64,000 bases of DNA from Oegoconia quadripuncta (lineage: Eukaryota; Arthropoda; Insecta; Lepidoptera; Autostichidae): contig OX438751.1 of NCBI GenBank assembly GCA_949316235.1, forward strand, positions 2,524,413-2,588,412, read 5' to 3'. The notes beneath the pieces are model-generated. The model ran no database searches. It had not been told where the DNA came from and saw only the letters and a list, made by a program, of their open reading frames with translations. Below are positions 35,956 to 46,809 of the stretch, piece by piece. The position numbers and the translations under genes are program-made. Each line of letters begins with the position of its first letter. Position 1 is the first letter of the stretch.

Positions 35956-37777
35956 ATGAAGATAACTAGATATAAAAAGGTGCAGAAATATCTGAAGTTC
36001 TACTATAACAACTTCGGTTTCCATCAGCCTTACCAGGTTCTAATCGACGGCACTTTCTGTTTCGCTGCTTTCAAAGTAAGTTTCTACCTACAATAGCTTT
36101 GGAGAATACTTAGTTTAGATTGTTGTTCGCTATTATATATCCGTCCCGACATTATTAAAACAACCAATACAAAAATCCTAACCTAAAAAGTTTTTCTTTT
36201 CCGTGTTTTTAGATTTGTCTGTCATGGTTTTTTATGATATCATTACAAGTTCATTCAAACCTGTCTCTCCTTTTCTCTGCATTACCTGTAGTATTGCGGG
36301 GATTTTCTCCCCCTTCTCGTGATCAATTTATTACGGGCCTTCTGTTTATGTTGTTATGTCTATTTTAATGCTTGGAACAACATCTACAGTTGCAACTTTC
36401 GAAATAATACAGAAAACAGCATACCTGACCAAGAGCCCCTTGCTATCGAAACACGCAAGTCTGTTTTTTGGTGTAAAGTCACCTTTTGCGACACCCACCG
36501 TAAGACGGCTGGTTCTATTCTATTTATGTGCTCAAAATCAAATGGGACTATAACCCATAAAACTTCCTTAAGAAACCTCCAATTCAATTAGTAGGTAGAT
36601 ATTTATGATCTGCTGGGCACAGAAGTTTTAGTCAGTCAGTTGGCACTATTCCAGCCGATATCTGAAAAGGAATTCCTATGTTTTGGCTTATGCACTTGTG
36701 AAACCGTCTTTGCAATTTTAATCTGTCTGCATAGAATGGACAGTAAGTACCGGCGTGATGGGCGCCTGATAGACATTGTGGATGAGGACTGGCGGGCAGA
36801 ACAGCTTCCGCATGAGGACATCGAGGTGCCCCTTGAGGAACTACCAGACCCTGAGGCAGACAGTGCCGACTCACACCTAACACTCAAAGAGCAAAGCATG
36901 CGATGGCAGGAGAACTTCCCTGAGCCAGCAAACAACAATCAAAACTAGGTATTCTTCGTCAATATACTTTTAGGATTGTTTGTCATATTTAGATGTGTCT
37001 TCAGACTCTCTTGTACATTTATTATCTTCTTGCTAATAAATTATCGCCTTACTAATTTCACTACTTTTAAAATTTCCAATCTGCCGACAGTATAAATGGA
37101 ATTGTTTGAATTCTCACATTCGTTTGCAGGAGCAGATAAACATCAGGGAGCAACTCCCAAAATATCTCAATTCACAAGCAAAGCTACTTACCACCAGATG
37201 CATTATTATAGAAACGGAAAAGATAGCCAAAAAAACCCATGGAGCACTGACTATTTTAAAACAGTTTGGCATTCATGAATGTGGACATAAAGAACCAGCG
37301 ACTGGATCCAGTTGTATCTTCTCAATGATCGGCAAACATAATGAGAAGCATTACATTCTAGCATCTCAGGATAGAGACCTGCAGGAGAAACTAAGGGATA
37401 AAGCTGGTGTACCATTACTATATTTACACAATAAATCCCCAACATTGGAAAAACCATCAAAAGCCAGCTATAATAAGGCTGGAGCCACATTAGAATCCAA
37501 CTCGTTTACCTTTGTAACTAAGACACAGAACGAAGCATTAACAAGTATGAAAAAAGCTTTAGGTGTTGAAGAAAAAGTTGGGGAACCAAAGGTGCTGCTA
37601 AAAAAGAAAAAATTACACAATCCCAATCCTTTGTCCTGCAAGAAGAAGAAAAATAAACCAGGGAATCCCGGAGTGAAAAAGAGTAATGCAAGTGAAGATA
37701 AAGTCAGGAAGAGAAAGAAGAAAAAAGGTCAAGTGCATTTGAAGCAACAATTGAAGGCTGGTTTAAGTAATAATTAG
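35956..37777 (+). CDS. UTP23: UTP23, rRNA-processing PIN-like protein
   Basis: UTP23 acts in the nucleolus in the small-subunit processome and is needed for 18S rRNA maturation. Two coding exons, 35956-36075 and 37130-37777, join in phase 0 across a GT-AG intron and give 255 residues, the normal length. The N-terminus MKITRYKKVQKYLKFYYNNF and the QPYQVLIDGTF motif (D31) open the PIN-like domain. A zinc-binding cluster lies at C91, H93 and C102 (CGHKEPATGSSC), followed by ASQDRDL (118-124) and PLLYLH. The C-terminus is a Lys-rich tail with the conserved PNPLSCKKKK motif. The ATG at 35956 gives the family N-terminus exactly; an ATG at 37106 reaches the second exon only through intron sequence. 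The 1054-bp intron contains ANAPC13. Confidence 0.93.
36736..36948 (+). CDS. ANAPC13: Anaphase-promoting complex subunit 13
   Basis: APC13 is a small structural subunit of the anaphase-promoting complex (APC/C), the ubiquitin ligase that drives mitotic exit. The 70-residue frame begins MDSKYRRDGRLIDIVDEDW and continues through LPHEDIEVPLEELPDPE and KEQSMRW, the diagnostic APC13 signature; length agrees with the family (~74). An in-frame ATG 32 codons upstream adds unrelated residues, so the inner start is chosen; it follows an acceptor-like CATAG, suggesting an upstream non-coding exon. The gene sits entirely within the UTP23 intron, same strand, with its own AATAAA 87 bp after the stop. It could be an independent nested gene or an alternative product of the same promoter. 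Confidence 0.88.
   Translation: MDSKYRRDGRLIDIVDEDWRAEQLPHEDIEVPLEELPDPEADSADSHLTLKEQSMRWQENFPEPANNNQN
37035..37040 (+). promoter_or_regulatory. Candidate poly(A) signal of ANAPC13
   Basis: AATAAA 87 bases after the ANAPC13 stop and 90 bases before the UTP23 second exon. Its use would end a transcript inside the UTP23 intron. Confidence 0.5.
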
Positions 37778-37831
37778 TGTTTATTTCAAAGAAAATGTGT
37801 TTTATTGTAAAAAAATCCTGCTTTTGGTTGC

Positions 37832-37975
37832 CAATGGTGTCGATTCGGATGTACACCAACTAAACTAAAACCAGTTTTAAAGTAGTACTGTCTTTTCTCC
37901 CTGGAACAGTACGATGCGATGGTACCACTCTAAAACTGGTTTTAGTTTAGTTGGTGTACATCCAAATCGACACCA
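37832..37975. mobile_element. Palindromic MITE, copy 2, just after UTP23
   Basis: Same ~50-bp arms as copy 1 (GGTGTCGATTCGGATGTACA facing TGTACATCCAAATCGACACC). It begins 54 bp after the UTP23 stop, so it is probably within the 3'UTR, where the arms would fold as a long RNA hairpin. Confidence 0.75.
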
Positions 37976-38059
37976 GTAACAAGTACTTTCTCGCAACCTA
38001 ACTTTCAACAGGTGAAACTATCTTTATGAAACTAAGAACTTCCAAATGTTCAATACAGA

Positions 38060-38370
38060 GTTCAATCATCTCAGCCCGTAAACATCCCACTGCAGAGATA
38101 TAGGCCCTCCCTCTTATAATGAGGGAATATGGGACATAGTCCACCACACTGGCCCAATGCGGGTTGGGGACTTCACATGCCTTATAATGTTTATTTCTCA
38201 GGCATGCAGGTTTCCTCACGATGTTTTCCTTCACCGTTTAGGAGCAATCGGATAAAATCGGATAAGTAATTAAATTAAAAAACTTATTGGTACATGGCCT
38301 GCCTGGGATTCGAACCCGGACCTCCCAAATTGGGACACCACGTCTAAACCGCTGAGCCACCAATGCTACA
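38060..38370 (-). mobile_element. SINE family C copy
   Basis: Reverse SINE-C from CAGCCCGTAAACATCCCACT to the B-box complement GGGATTCGAACCCGGACCTC and the head complement CCGCTGAGCCACCAATGCT. The most complete copy of the family here. Confidence 0.85.
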
Positions 38371-38639
38371 CAGAGTTTATTTGGTACATTTTAAAGCTGG
38401 AAAATTAAAGCTTAATTCATTATCTTCTTGCCCTGTTTAATAATGATTGTACAATTAATATTTATTTCTTCAGAAACTAAACCTCAACACATTGAATTCT
38501 AATCCATTTTTCAAAGAAATGCGCGCTTAGTTTACACATCTGTTTTTTTTTTAATTTTTTTTTTGCTCTATTCGCAAAAGTCGATACCTACCCAGTTAAT
38601 TGTCAATGGTTTTCCTGTATACCCACCGAAATATTTATT

Positions 38640-38800
38640 TAAACACATCTATTCACCCGCGGCTTCGCCCACCTGGATATCCTCGTGAACGGCATATTCT
38701 GCCTGTGTACCAAATTTCATCCAAATCTGTTCTTCAATTTCGCCGTGATTGAGCGTCAACCGAACCTACAAACTTTCGCATTTACAATATTAATTCGACC
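38640..38800 (-). mobile_element. Helitron-like fragment
   Basis: The reverse complement carries AATATTGTAAATGCGAAAGT, the GATTTGGATGAAATTTGGTA block and GGGCGAAGCCGCGGGTG. These match the start and end of the Helitron at 55696-56569. The CTAG terminus is worn. Confidence 0.55.
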
Positions 38801-39269
38801 TTTCGTCAACTTGCCAAATCGCTTATATGAATCCACCATATGGAAAGGCCAGAAAAGGAGTTGTACCAGCCAAATACAAATACAAATACATTTATTTTGC
38901 TCTAAATGTGGTACACAGATCTCATTCACAAATATAGTTTCACACATTTTACCAGACACTGGCATGCAAAATTTAATTATATTTACACATTTAATTAACG
39001 ATTATATTTACACATGCATATTATACGTAGTTACAATAATTATTTAGTTAAAATGTCACGTTTAGAAAAGTCAATAATAAAATCGTTACAACGTCAAATT
39101 CACAGTAGTCAAGATTAAATAGTTATGTAGGTAATAATTAAATTGTATTCATAGCTTTGGGTATTATATATTATAGCCAAAAGAAACAAATGTATTTTAA
39201 ATACATAAATTTAATTCCAAATATATGTAAAATAAGCCATTATCCATAGGTATCTGCAAGCTCTAACAG

Positions 39270-42200
39270 CTACTTTCCCTTGTAAGGCCAGACGAACTTG
39301 AGGCGATACCCGCCGAAGGTGACAATGTGCACAAGCGGCAGATTGCTCAGGTACACCGTGTGGAAATGCGTCACGACGTCGTAGCATTCGTCCGGCTCGA
39401 ACACTTCTTGCCCATCAGGAGAATCCTAGATTAATTCACAAAAGATAATTAAAAAAAACACACCGGCTAAGTGACGGTCGGACCGTGCATAGACAGTCTG
39501 AATATAGATTTGAAATACCTACAACGCGTATAAGCCGATCGAAATATTTTAGAATGTTTTCATGTTGCTACAACTTTTAAGACAGCTGGCCTTACTGTCC
39601 TCGTTTCAAATTTCCTCGCCACCAGGCTCGGTTGATCCAAGGGCAAAACATGCAAGGTATAATTCGCGGAAAAGTCCGATTCTCGGGAGGCCAATTCGCG
39701 AATGATCCAATTCACGTTTGATCCAACATTCAATAGTACGTGTGAGTGTGTATGTAGGCAGAGGTGTGACTTATCTAAGATACAAGTATCTGAAATACAG
39801 ATACAAGATGCAAGATACTACTCTGTGTAAAAAGTATCGGGAATATGTCAATAAAAAGACCCGCGTAAAAGAGGTCGTTCTAATTTTTTTACTGCATGTT
39901 GGTAGCACTGTACTGATTTAGCGCGCAAAATTTGAGCGGGATCTGTCATTTAATTTGTTTTAAACTACACTTTTTGTTGGTCATAGTTTTGAGTCCTCGG
40001 CGATTTTTACAATGGAAAATATTGTTGAACAAAGAGTGTGCCTTAAATTTTGTGTTTCAAATGATATTTCATGTGGTGAATCACTAAAAATGTTGCGAAA
40101 TACCTACGGCGAATCGTGTATATCGAAAACAAGGGCTTATGAATGGTATAAGGCTTTTAAAGAAGGCCGAGAAGTAGTAGTAGACTTGCCTCGTTCTGGT
40201 AGACCTTCAACCGCTACGACCAAAGAAAACATCGACAGAATCAAGAAGCTAGTGCTCGAAAATCGACGTATGAGTCTGAGAGAGTTGGCTAGTGAGGTGA
40301 ACATATCTTTTAAGTCCGTCCACAACATTCTCATTGACATTTTAGGCATGAAACGCGTCGCCGCTCGACTAGTTCCAAAAGAGCTCAATTTTGTTCAAAA
40401 AGCGCAGCGAAAGCATGTCGCTGAAGACATGGTTTCCCGAGCTTCTACGGATCCGACCTTTAGGAAACGTATAATAACTGGCGACGAGACATGGGTTTAT
40501 GAGTACGACATGCAAACAAGCCAACAGTCTTCAGAATGGCGTCTCGAAAACGAGCCGAAACCCAAAAAACCGCGGCAAAGTCGCTCCAAAATCAAGGTGA
40601 TGCTGACAGTTTTTTTTGACTACCGTGGTGTGGTTCACTCCGAATTCCTTCCAGAGGGAGAAACAGTGAATAAAGAATATTATTTAGGCGTCATGAAGCG
40701 TTTGCGTGAGAGTATCCGCCGAAAACGTCCAGATTTGTGGCAACACAACTCATGGATGCTGCACCATGATAATGCACCATCACACATAGCCATTATAGTG
40801 AAAGAGTTTTTAGCGAAAAATTCAACAATAGTTCTCGACCAAGCACCGTATTCACCCGATATGGCTCCGTCTGACTTTTTTTTATTTCCCAAGTTAAAAT
40901 TACCACTTCGAGGAAAACGTTTTGAGTCGATAGAAGCCATAAAAGAAAATTCGCTGAATGAGCTAAAGGCCATACCGCAAATAGCCTATGAAAAATGTAT
41001 GGAAGACTGGGTGAAGCGGTGGAGATGTTGTATTGCAAGCGATGGGGCCTACTTTGAAGGCGATAAAATAAATTTAGATGAATAATTTGTATTTTTTGTT
41101 TTATTGACAAATTCCCGATACTTAGTACACTGAATGTACGTATTTTCATTTTGTATCTAAAATACTTTTTAAAAAATCATTTTGTATCTTGTATTTAAAT
41201 ATATTTTGTTTGGTATCTTAGTATTTTATAAATACTTTTTCTGATAAAATACTTTTAGTAATATATTAGTAGAAATATATAAAATAAATGCGTAAAATTG
41301 AGCATGTCATTATTAGTCCAACATCACATTGGTAGATGGCGACTCTTTCTTTGCACTGCACTGGCCTGTATCTATACAAGATGTGGCAAATGCACAAGTC
41401 GTGCGAGCCAAACAATTAAAAAAAAAAAACTGAAATGTAATTTCATTTGAGAAGATGACCGCCTTTTTGTATATAAATAAATAATAAATAAATAAATATC
41501 CTTAGACATACACACAGCGCCATCTAGTTCCACATTAAGCAACTACAAGCTTGTGTTGTGGATACCAGATGGTTGATATACTACATAAATACATTTTTTG
41601 TGTAAATAAATACTTATTATAAATGAAAACATCCATAACTCGGGTACACATGTCCGTATTCATCACACAAACATATGCCCCTAGCGGGATTCGAACCCGC
41701 AACCTTTTGGTATAGTGGTCAGAGTTGCAAACCACTACACCAAACAGGTCGTCAACTTAATGTTAAGTTATTTACATACGTAAATAACATTAAGTTATTT
41801 ACGAATAAATCGTGTTATGTTATGTAACGTGTGTGTTATGTTATCGTGTTATGTCAATTAAGAAAAATAAACTTAGAATTCATTAAAATAAAATCTTGTT
41901 TTCTTACAAAAGTATTTGTATCTTAAGAAGTATTTAGAAGATACGTATTTGGTATTTAGTATTTCAGATACTATTCTCGAAAGTATTTTGTATCTGGTAT
42001 CTGAAATACTTTATTTAAAAGTATCTTGCATTTTGTATTGCAGATACTTTGTACAGGGTATTTTGTACATCTCTGTATGTAGGCGATAGATAGCCATTCA
42101 ATTGAGTGCCTAAGTGAATCGTTATATACGTTATTTCCGCTTTTACACAAAATTGTAGTTCAGAGCGAGATGATTGGGTTTCTTTGGATACTACCGAAGG

Positions 42201-45200
42201 CGGAGCCCCACGCGGTGAAAAGAGACAGCATGATAATTAAACATTAAAATATTTTGTGTAATAAAGAGCATTGTATTGTAAGTTTGCGCATTCACCGCAA
42301 AGAAGATTCCATTTCCCCTGTCTCTTCAATTTCAGAGCACTCCCCTTGACGTTAAGTTGAGTATTGGGATTCTCGGAGTGAACATCTCTAGTAGCGTTCA
42401 ATTCCGCGGTCATCTGGAGGATAAGGCCAAGTTGGCCTCCAAAAAGTTAGGTGTCCTCAGTAGAGCGGCTCGTTACTTCACGCCGGCTCACCGCCTCCAA
42501 CTTTATAAGGCGCAAGTTCGGCCGCATGTGGAGTATTGTTCTCACCTATGGGCTGGGGCACCTCAGTACCAGCTTCTTCCTTTTGACCGCGTTCAACGTC
42601 GCGCAGTCCGAATTGTCGGCCAAGAGAGTCTCACTGACCGACTGGATCCCCTGGTGTTGCGAAGAGACGTCGCGTCCCTCTGCATTCTCTATCGCATATT
42701 TCATGGGGAGTGTTCTTAAGAACTGTTCGAGCTAATACCCGCTGCTCAATTTAACCGATACACTTCTCGCCGAAAATTAAATTTCCATCCACATCACCTG
42801 GATGAGTGGAAGTCTACCACTGTACGTTTCTCAAGAAACTTCTTACCACGTACGACCACCCTGTGGAACGGACTTCCGGCAGCGGTATTCCCGAACGAGT
42901 ACCTACGACATTGGAACCTTCAAGAAACGAGCCTACACCTTCCTCAAAGGCCGGCAACGCATCTGTGACCCTTTTGGTGTTGCGGGTGTCCATGGGCGGC
43001 GGTGATTGCTTTCCATCAGGTGACCCGCATGCTCGTTTGCCGCCCTCTCATATAAAACATAAAAAATAAAAAAAAATTATATCTAACAGTCATTGGTGTC
43101 GACTCGGATGTACATCAACTAAACTAAACTAAAACCAGTTTTGGAGTGGTGCCTTCGCATCGTACTGTTCCAGGGATAAAGGGACAGTACTACTTTAAAA
43201 CTGGTTTTAAGTTAGTTTAGTTAGTGTACATCCGAATCGACACCAATGTAAGTACAAATTATAAAGCAGTATCTGCGTATGAGAATGAGGAATTGCAGCA
43301 ACACGTGAAGCCAGAATGCTCACTTAAAATAATTAATAAATCTTAAATTACAGTGGCACATTTTTTTCCTTTGAACACTATTTCAGCAGTTTTTTGATAT
43401 TGTCAAAATAGCTGAAATCCATTGGGAATATTCTAGCATCACGTGCGTAGATTTTCTAATATCTATCTATACTTGTTCGTAACGTCATCTATGATCAATT
43501 TTTAGTACCTAATACCGTAAATTGTGCCTAGCGCGAATAATAATACATACGACCCGTTGCGTGTAATGTAGGTTGGTAGTAGCACATCCGCCTGTGGATC
43601 CAGGTTCGTAACTGGGATAGACATTTGAATGTTCGAATTTGAATATCTGGTTCAGTTAATTCTTGGTTAAATTTCCATTAGACCAACTTCGCCTGAATGT
43701 TTCTTTTTCACGTTGTATAAAATACTTGTAAATACTTAATACTACTTAACCTCTTACTTGCTAGGGTATAGGGTCAATAATAATAAATAAATATGTTTGC
43801 ACAACTACCTGTTTGGTGTAGTGGTTAGCAACACTGACTGCTATACCAAAAGGTTGCGGGTTCGAATCCCGCTAGGGGCATTATGTTTGTGTGATGAACC
43901 GGACATGTGTATCCGAGTTATGGATATTTTCATTTATAATAAGTATTTATTTACAAAATATATGTATATAAGTAGTATAACAACCATCTAGTATTCACAA
44001 CACAAGCCTATAGTTGCTTACTGTGGAACTAGATGACGCTGTGTTTATGTCTTAGGGATATTTATTATTATTTATTTATTACAAGTCTATGCTTGTTTTC
44101 TACCTCCATAACTTGTCTAGTTTCAAGATTAACTAATTTATATTTTGACTTAAATTACGTCCATTACCTCTAAACACTCTTCCTGTGCTGTCGTGTACTC
44201 GTAAGAAGAACATTTTTTTTTATGCACGACCGAAGAGCATTTGACTTCAATCACATCTAAACTGAACTGATGGCGCTGTGTGTATGTCTAAGGATATTTA
44301 TTTATTTTATCTAACTTAAAAAAACACCGGTAAGTACATTTTACCAAAAACGCGTTACAATGAAGGTTTGCCATTCCTAATACACTAATGTGGTTATCTG
44401 ATGCCTCTAGTTTAAGTGTCTAAAGGAAATTACCTCAATAGTGTGTCTTATCATTATCTCCTTGAAATAGGCCCATACAGCCACCGGCGATGACCAGTAG
44501 TACCACTTGAAGTACATGTGCGAACTCAAGTAGATCGTCAGCAAGCACGCGAGCTTAAACGCGTCAAAGTCTCGCTGTGCGGCGTAGTCTATAGTTTCCG
44601 TGAGTAGGCTGATGAGGAACTTCTTTTCGGAAAGGTTGTAGTTAGCAATGATCTTCTTTTCGACTAAAAAACTGCCTATAATAAAAATATAAATTTAAAA
44701 ATCCCACGACTAAAACAAAACGAGGCCCTTTTGCTCTATTTCCCTTGAATTCATAATATCACACATACAATCCTATGTTTAATAAACAATTAAGACTGCA
44801 ATATGTATCTAGCATACCACGCAGATAACGTTATACTGGGTAATCTATGATACAATAATTTTAGAATTTACTTTCATGTTTAGTAGTAGTCGAGCGTTTT
44901 CTGTTGCGAATGCGGTTTTCGCACCTAAGTTCGTAAAAACACTTCTCTTATTTTTATGATCCGAGTCACTCCTTTAGCCGCAGTGGGTCCAATGATCAAG
45001 GAGACATCCAAACCGCGGATAGTTAATTCTCGAAGGGTCCAATTGATGTTTATTCACGATTTCAAACACATCGAAACCAGTGATATTTATATGCTAATCA
45101 AAAAATGCGTTGTTTATATTTTCTGGCGCGATTTCATAAACAAATAATCAATTTAATAAAAAAAGTTGTATAATTAAGCAATACATAAATGGAACAAATA

Positions 45201-46450
45201 AAACGTGTATGTAATAAGTAATCACAATTAAATGAAAACCGTTTGCGGCATGTTGAATATTTTGTCTAATTTAAAATCCGCGGCTGGAAACATAAGAATA
45301 GCATTTTTTAATTATAGCCACTGATTTCCGGAGAAAGCAGTCGCCATATATTTTCTGTACCTACTCACGCCAAGTTTGGGGCCTGCGAATTGGACTAACG
45401 ACTGCGAAGAGTATGTATCCACCGGGGATTGGACTAACTACCATCCACGAATGGGAACAACTGCAAATAGTACCAATTACTAATTGGACTAATCGCGAAT
45501 TGTTCAATTAGACCAACTGCGAATGGACTAATCGCGTACTTAGTTTTGAATGAACTACGGCATCTACGCATTCAGAATCCTCTAAAAATGCGTTGCCAAG
45601 AGATGCTCTTACTAAATATAAACAACTAGATATAGAAAAAGAATTGCACCGGCGACGTCCGCACTCCCATCGAAAATTCTCGTAGAGTGAATATTTATAT
45701 ATATTTTTTTTTATCCACAACGGGTTAGCACTTGTTATATGTACGGTTTCCTCCATAAATTCTCGTACCGTTCATCTAGTTTGTTAATGTTTCGCTAATG
45801 CCAATCGCCACACCTGGGCAGACGGGTTGGGAACTGAAGATCGTTAACAACCAAAGAATGACGCCCTGCTGTGGTAATTATATGTATGTGTGTACGTAAC
45901 TATAAATGGAAAAAAATATCATCTAAATACACCAAACAACTATGTTAAAACCTAAATATCTTCGAAACGATTTAACCGATTTTCATCAAACATAGCTAAG
46001 AACTTATCTCCCCGTTTAACCGACCTCAAATCGGATCACTCATTACTGAGATACATCCGCAGAAAGACTGGACACACACATTATCGACGGGAGTTACAAA
46101 ATATCCGAGATTAGTTCCTAACTACACGGTGTGCGGGATACAATAATGATCAACGAACCTAAAAATGTGTGCAGTCCATAAACAGGGTCGGAGTCAGCGG
46201 CAGCGATCATGTTGATAGCTTCGTCTTCATTCATAACCGTTCCTATCAACAAATGGGGTCTCGCCTCCTTCTGTGGCCTCACAAAAGGTGGAGCTTCGTT
46301 TTCCTTCAAGGAGAAAAGGTAAGAAGGAGCAGATATCTGTTGTTTTAATGGTTGTCCCTTCAAAGCTACTGTGGGCACAGACGCGGCTTTTGCTTGCGTT
46401 CCATCGGATTGGACGCTGGTTTGAGTCATTGACTCTTTAGTCATATCCAT
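39270..46450 (-). CDS. CLAMP/C1a-32-like (CFAP119-like) ciliary protein, candidate
   Basis: Three coding exons, 46450-46159, 44675-44434 and 39425-39270, join in frame across GT-AG introns (229 residues, stop at 39270). Residues 1-60 are low-complexity and probably disordered; [19 protein letters not shown] opens the conserved part. The second half is helical and aromatic: [53 protein letters not shown] and [18 protein letters not shown]. The pattern 'YFKE...HT.E.P...VF...E...V......YL.....' resembles the flagellar C1a-32/CLAMP family (CFAP119), proteins of the central-pair apparatus. I infer the family from this pattern only; the gene structure itself is firmer than the name. Intron 1 is about 1.5 kb. 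Intron 2 (about 5 kb) holds the nested hAT/mariner/SINE element and a LINE fragment. Confidence 0.6.
39821..41136 (+). mobile_element. Complete mariner element
   Basis: Bounded by TA at 39819-39820 and 41137-41138. The terminal inverted repeats share AAGTATCGGGAAT-TGTCAATAAAA (left about 39831-39857, right about 41099-41126). The 1.3-kb length and the single ORF are canonical for mariner. It lies inside the hAT-type element and is therefore younger. Confidence 0.88.
40012..41085 (+). CDS. Mariner transposase, intact ORF
   Basis: A 357-residue cut-and-paste transposase that would bind the element's terminal repeats and move it into TA sites. Residues 1-120 form the paired helix-turn-helix DNA-binding region ([32 protein letters not shown]). 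The linker has LVPKEL where mariners usually have WVPHEL. The catalytic domain has all three acidic residues of the DD34D triad: D158 in TGDETW, D253 in HHDNAPSH and D288 in YSPDMAPSD, with 34 residues between the last two. No stop or frameshift, normal length. Intact coding capacity suggests recent arrival; activity cannot be told from sequence. It is transcribed antisense to the CLAMP-like host gene. Confidence 0.95.
   Translation: MENIVEQRVCLKFCVSNDISCGESLKMLRNTYGESCISKTRAYEWYKAFKEGREVVVDLPRSGRPSTATTKENIDRIKKLVLENRRMSLRELASEVNISFKSVHNILIDILGMKRVAARLVPKELNFVQKAQRKHVAEDMVSRASTDPTFRKRIITGDETWVYEYDMQTSQQSSEWRLENEPKPKKPRQSRSKIKVMLTVFFDYRGVVHSEFLPEGETVNKEYYLGVMKRLRESIRRKRPDLWQHNSWMLHHDNAPSHIAIIVKEFLAKNSTIVLDQAPYSPDMAPSDFFLFPKLKLPLRGKRFESIEAIKENSLNELKAIPQIAYEKCMEDWVKRWRCCIASDGAYFEGDKINLDE
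41490..41754 (-). mobile_element. SINE family B copy inside the hAT element
   Basis: Reverse SINE-B: TACACACAGCGCCATCTAGT, CGGGATTCGAACCCGCAACC, ACACCAAACAGGTCGTCAA. Near full length, with AAATAAATAAATAAATAT at its 3' end. Confidence 0.85.
42345..43060 (+). mobile_element. LINE reverse transcriptase C-terminal half (family E)
   Basis: Frame from about 42345: [39 protein letters not shown] and [14 protein letters not shown], the thumb region after the active site. After a frameshift near 42715 it continues [20 protein letters not shown], then [14 protein letters not shown], a small insertion near 42902, and [19 protein letters not shown] to a stop. Lies in intron 2 of the CLAMP-like gene, antisense. 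The 5' half of the element is absent. Confidence 0.8.
43091..43248. mobile_element. Palindromic MITE, copy 3
   Basis: CATTGGTGTCGACTCGGATG faces CATCCGAATCGACACCAATG-like right end (worn at ACACTAAC). The centre is inverted relative to copies 1 and 2. The outermost CATTGG/CCAATG pair may mark the full terminal repeat. Confidence 0.75.
43803..44075 (+). mobile_element. SINE family B copy
   Basis: Head ACCTGTTTGGTGTAGTGGTT, B-box GGTTGCGGGTTCGAATCCCG, tail GGAACTAGATGACGCTGTGT and GGATATTTATTATTATTT. Followed by ~130 bp also found after the 9366 copy, then a SINE-A start (44211-44260, reverse). Confidence 0.85.
44211..44260 (-). mobile_element. SINE family A fragment
   Basis: Poly-T then ATGCACGACCGAAGAGCATT and TTCAATCACATCT, the 3' end of a reverse SINE-A, cut off abruptly. 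Confidence 0.65.
44676..46158. other. Intron 1 of the CLAMP-like gene
   Basis: Holds a SINE-A scrap (45704-45737). A set of near-repeats of TGCGAATTGGACTAA and ACTAATCGCGAA runs around 45380-45540, partly echoing the CCAATTCGCGAATGATCC motifs near 39690. No coding signal. Confidence 0.5.
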
Positions 46451-46809
46451 GACTCGTATAGTGAGGATAGGAAAAAATAACTCTTAGACAAAGGATACGG
46501 CTTACACGTTTAAGATATTAAGATATAACTACTCTCTGTGTCTCCTCAATCGAGAGGCAGCTCGGAAAAGAGTTCCTTGACACGTCAGAGATGTCAAATA
46601 CAAGTTTGTCACTTCACTTAAAATCTCTTTGGCTACTCATAAACATAGTAGAGGCTGTGCTACTAATACATGAGTCTGCACGAAAGCCTTGTTAGATCTG
46701 GATCTAAAACTGATTAAAACTTGAACTTGAATCTGGTACCATTCTGGGTACCTAGTGCAATGTGACCTTACGGGTCTTTTATGGGGAACGGTTCCGTTCA
46801 ATATTTCAT

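Larger units (their letters stand above)
39751..42083. mobile_element. hAT-type non-autonomous element with 8-bp target duplication
   Basis: The 8-bp duplication TATGTAGG occurs at 39751-39758 and 42076-42083. Between them the ends are CAGAGGTGTGAC and, reverse-complemented, CAGAGATGTACA, typical of hAT elements. Its own sequence is rich in GTATCTGAAATAC-like repeats and has no hAT transposase. It contains a complete mariner (39821-41136) and a SINE-B (41490-41754), so its native length was only about 0.7 kb. Confidence 0.85.

Noticed and set aside
36319..36591. 90-codon plus frame in the UTP23 intron
   Set aside because: Overlaps a repeat also present at 52150-52335 and shows no protein-like motif.
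40137..41149. Minus-strand frames across the mariner ORF
   Set aside because: Antisense shadows of the transposase; no conserved motif.
43803..43880. Possible tRNA gene (A-box and B-box present)
   Set aside because: The acceptor arms do not pair and the same head recurs with long non-tRNA tails, so it is a SINE head. The same holds at 9366, 20487, 32466 and 63832.
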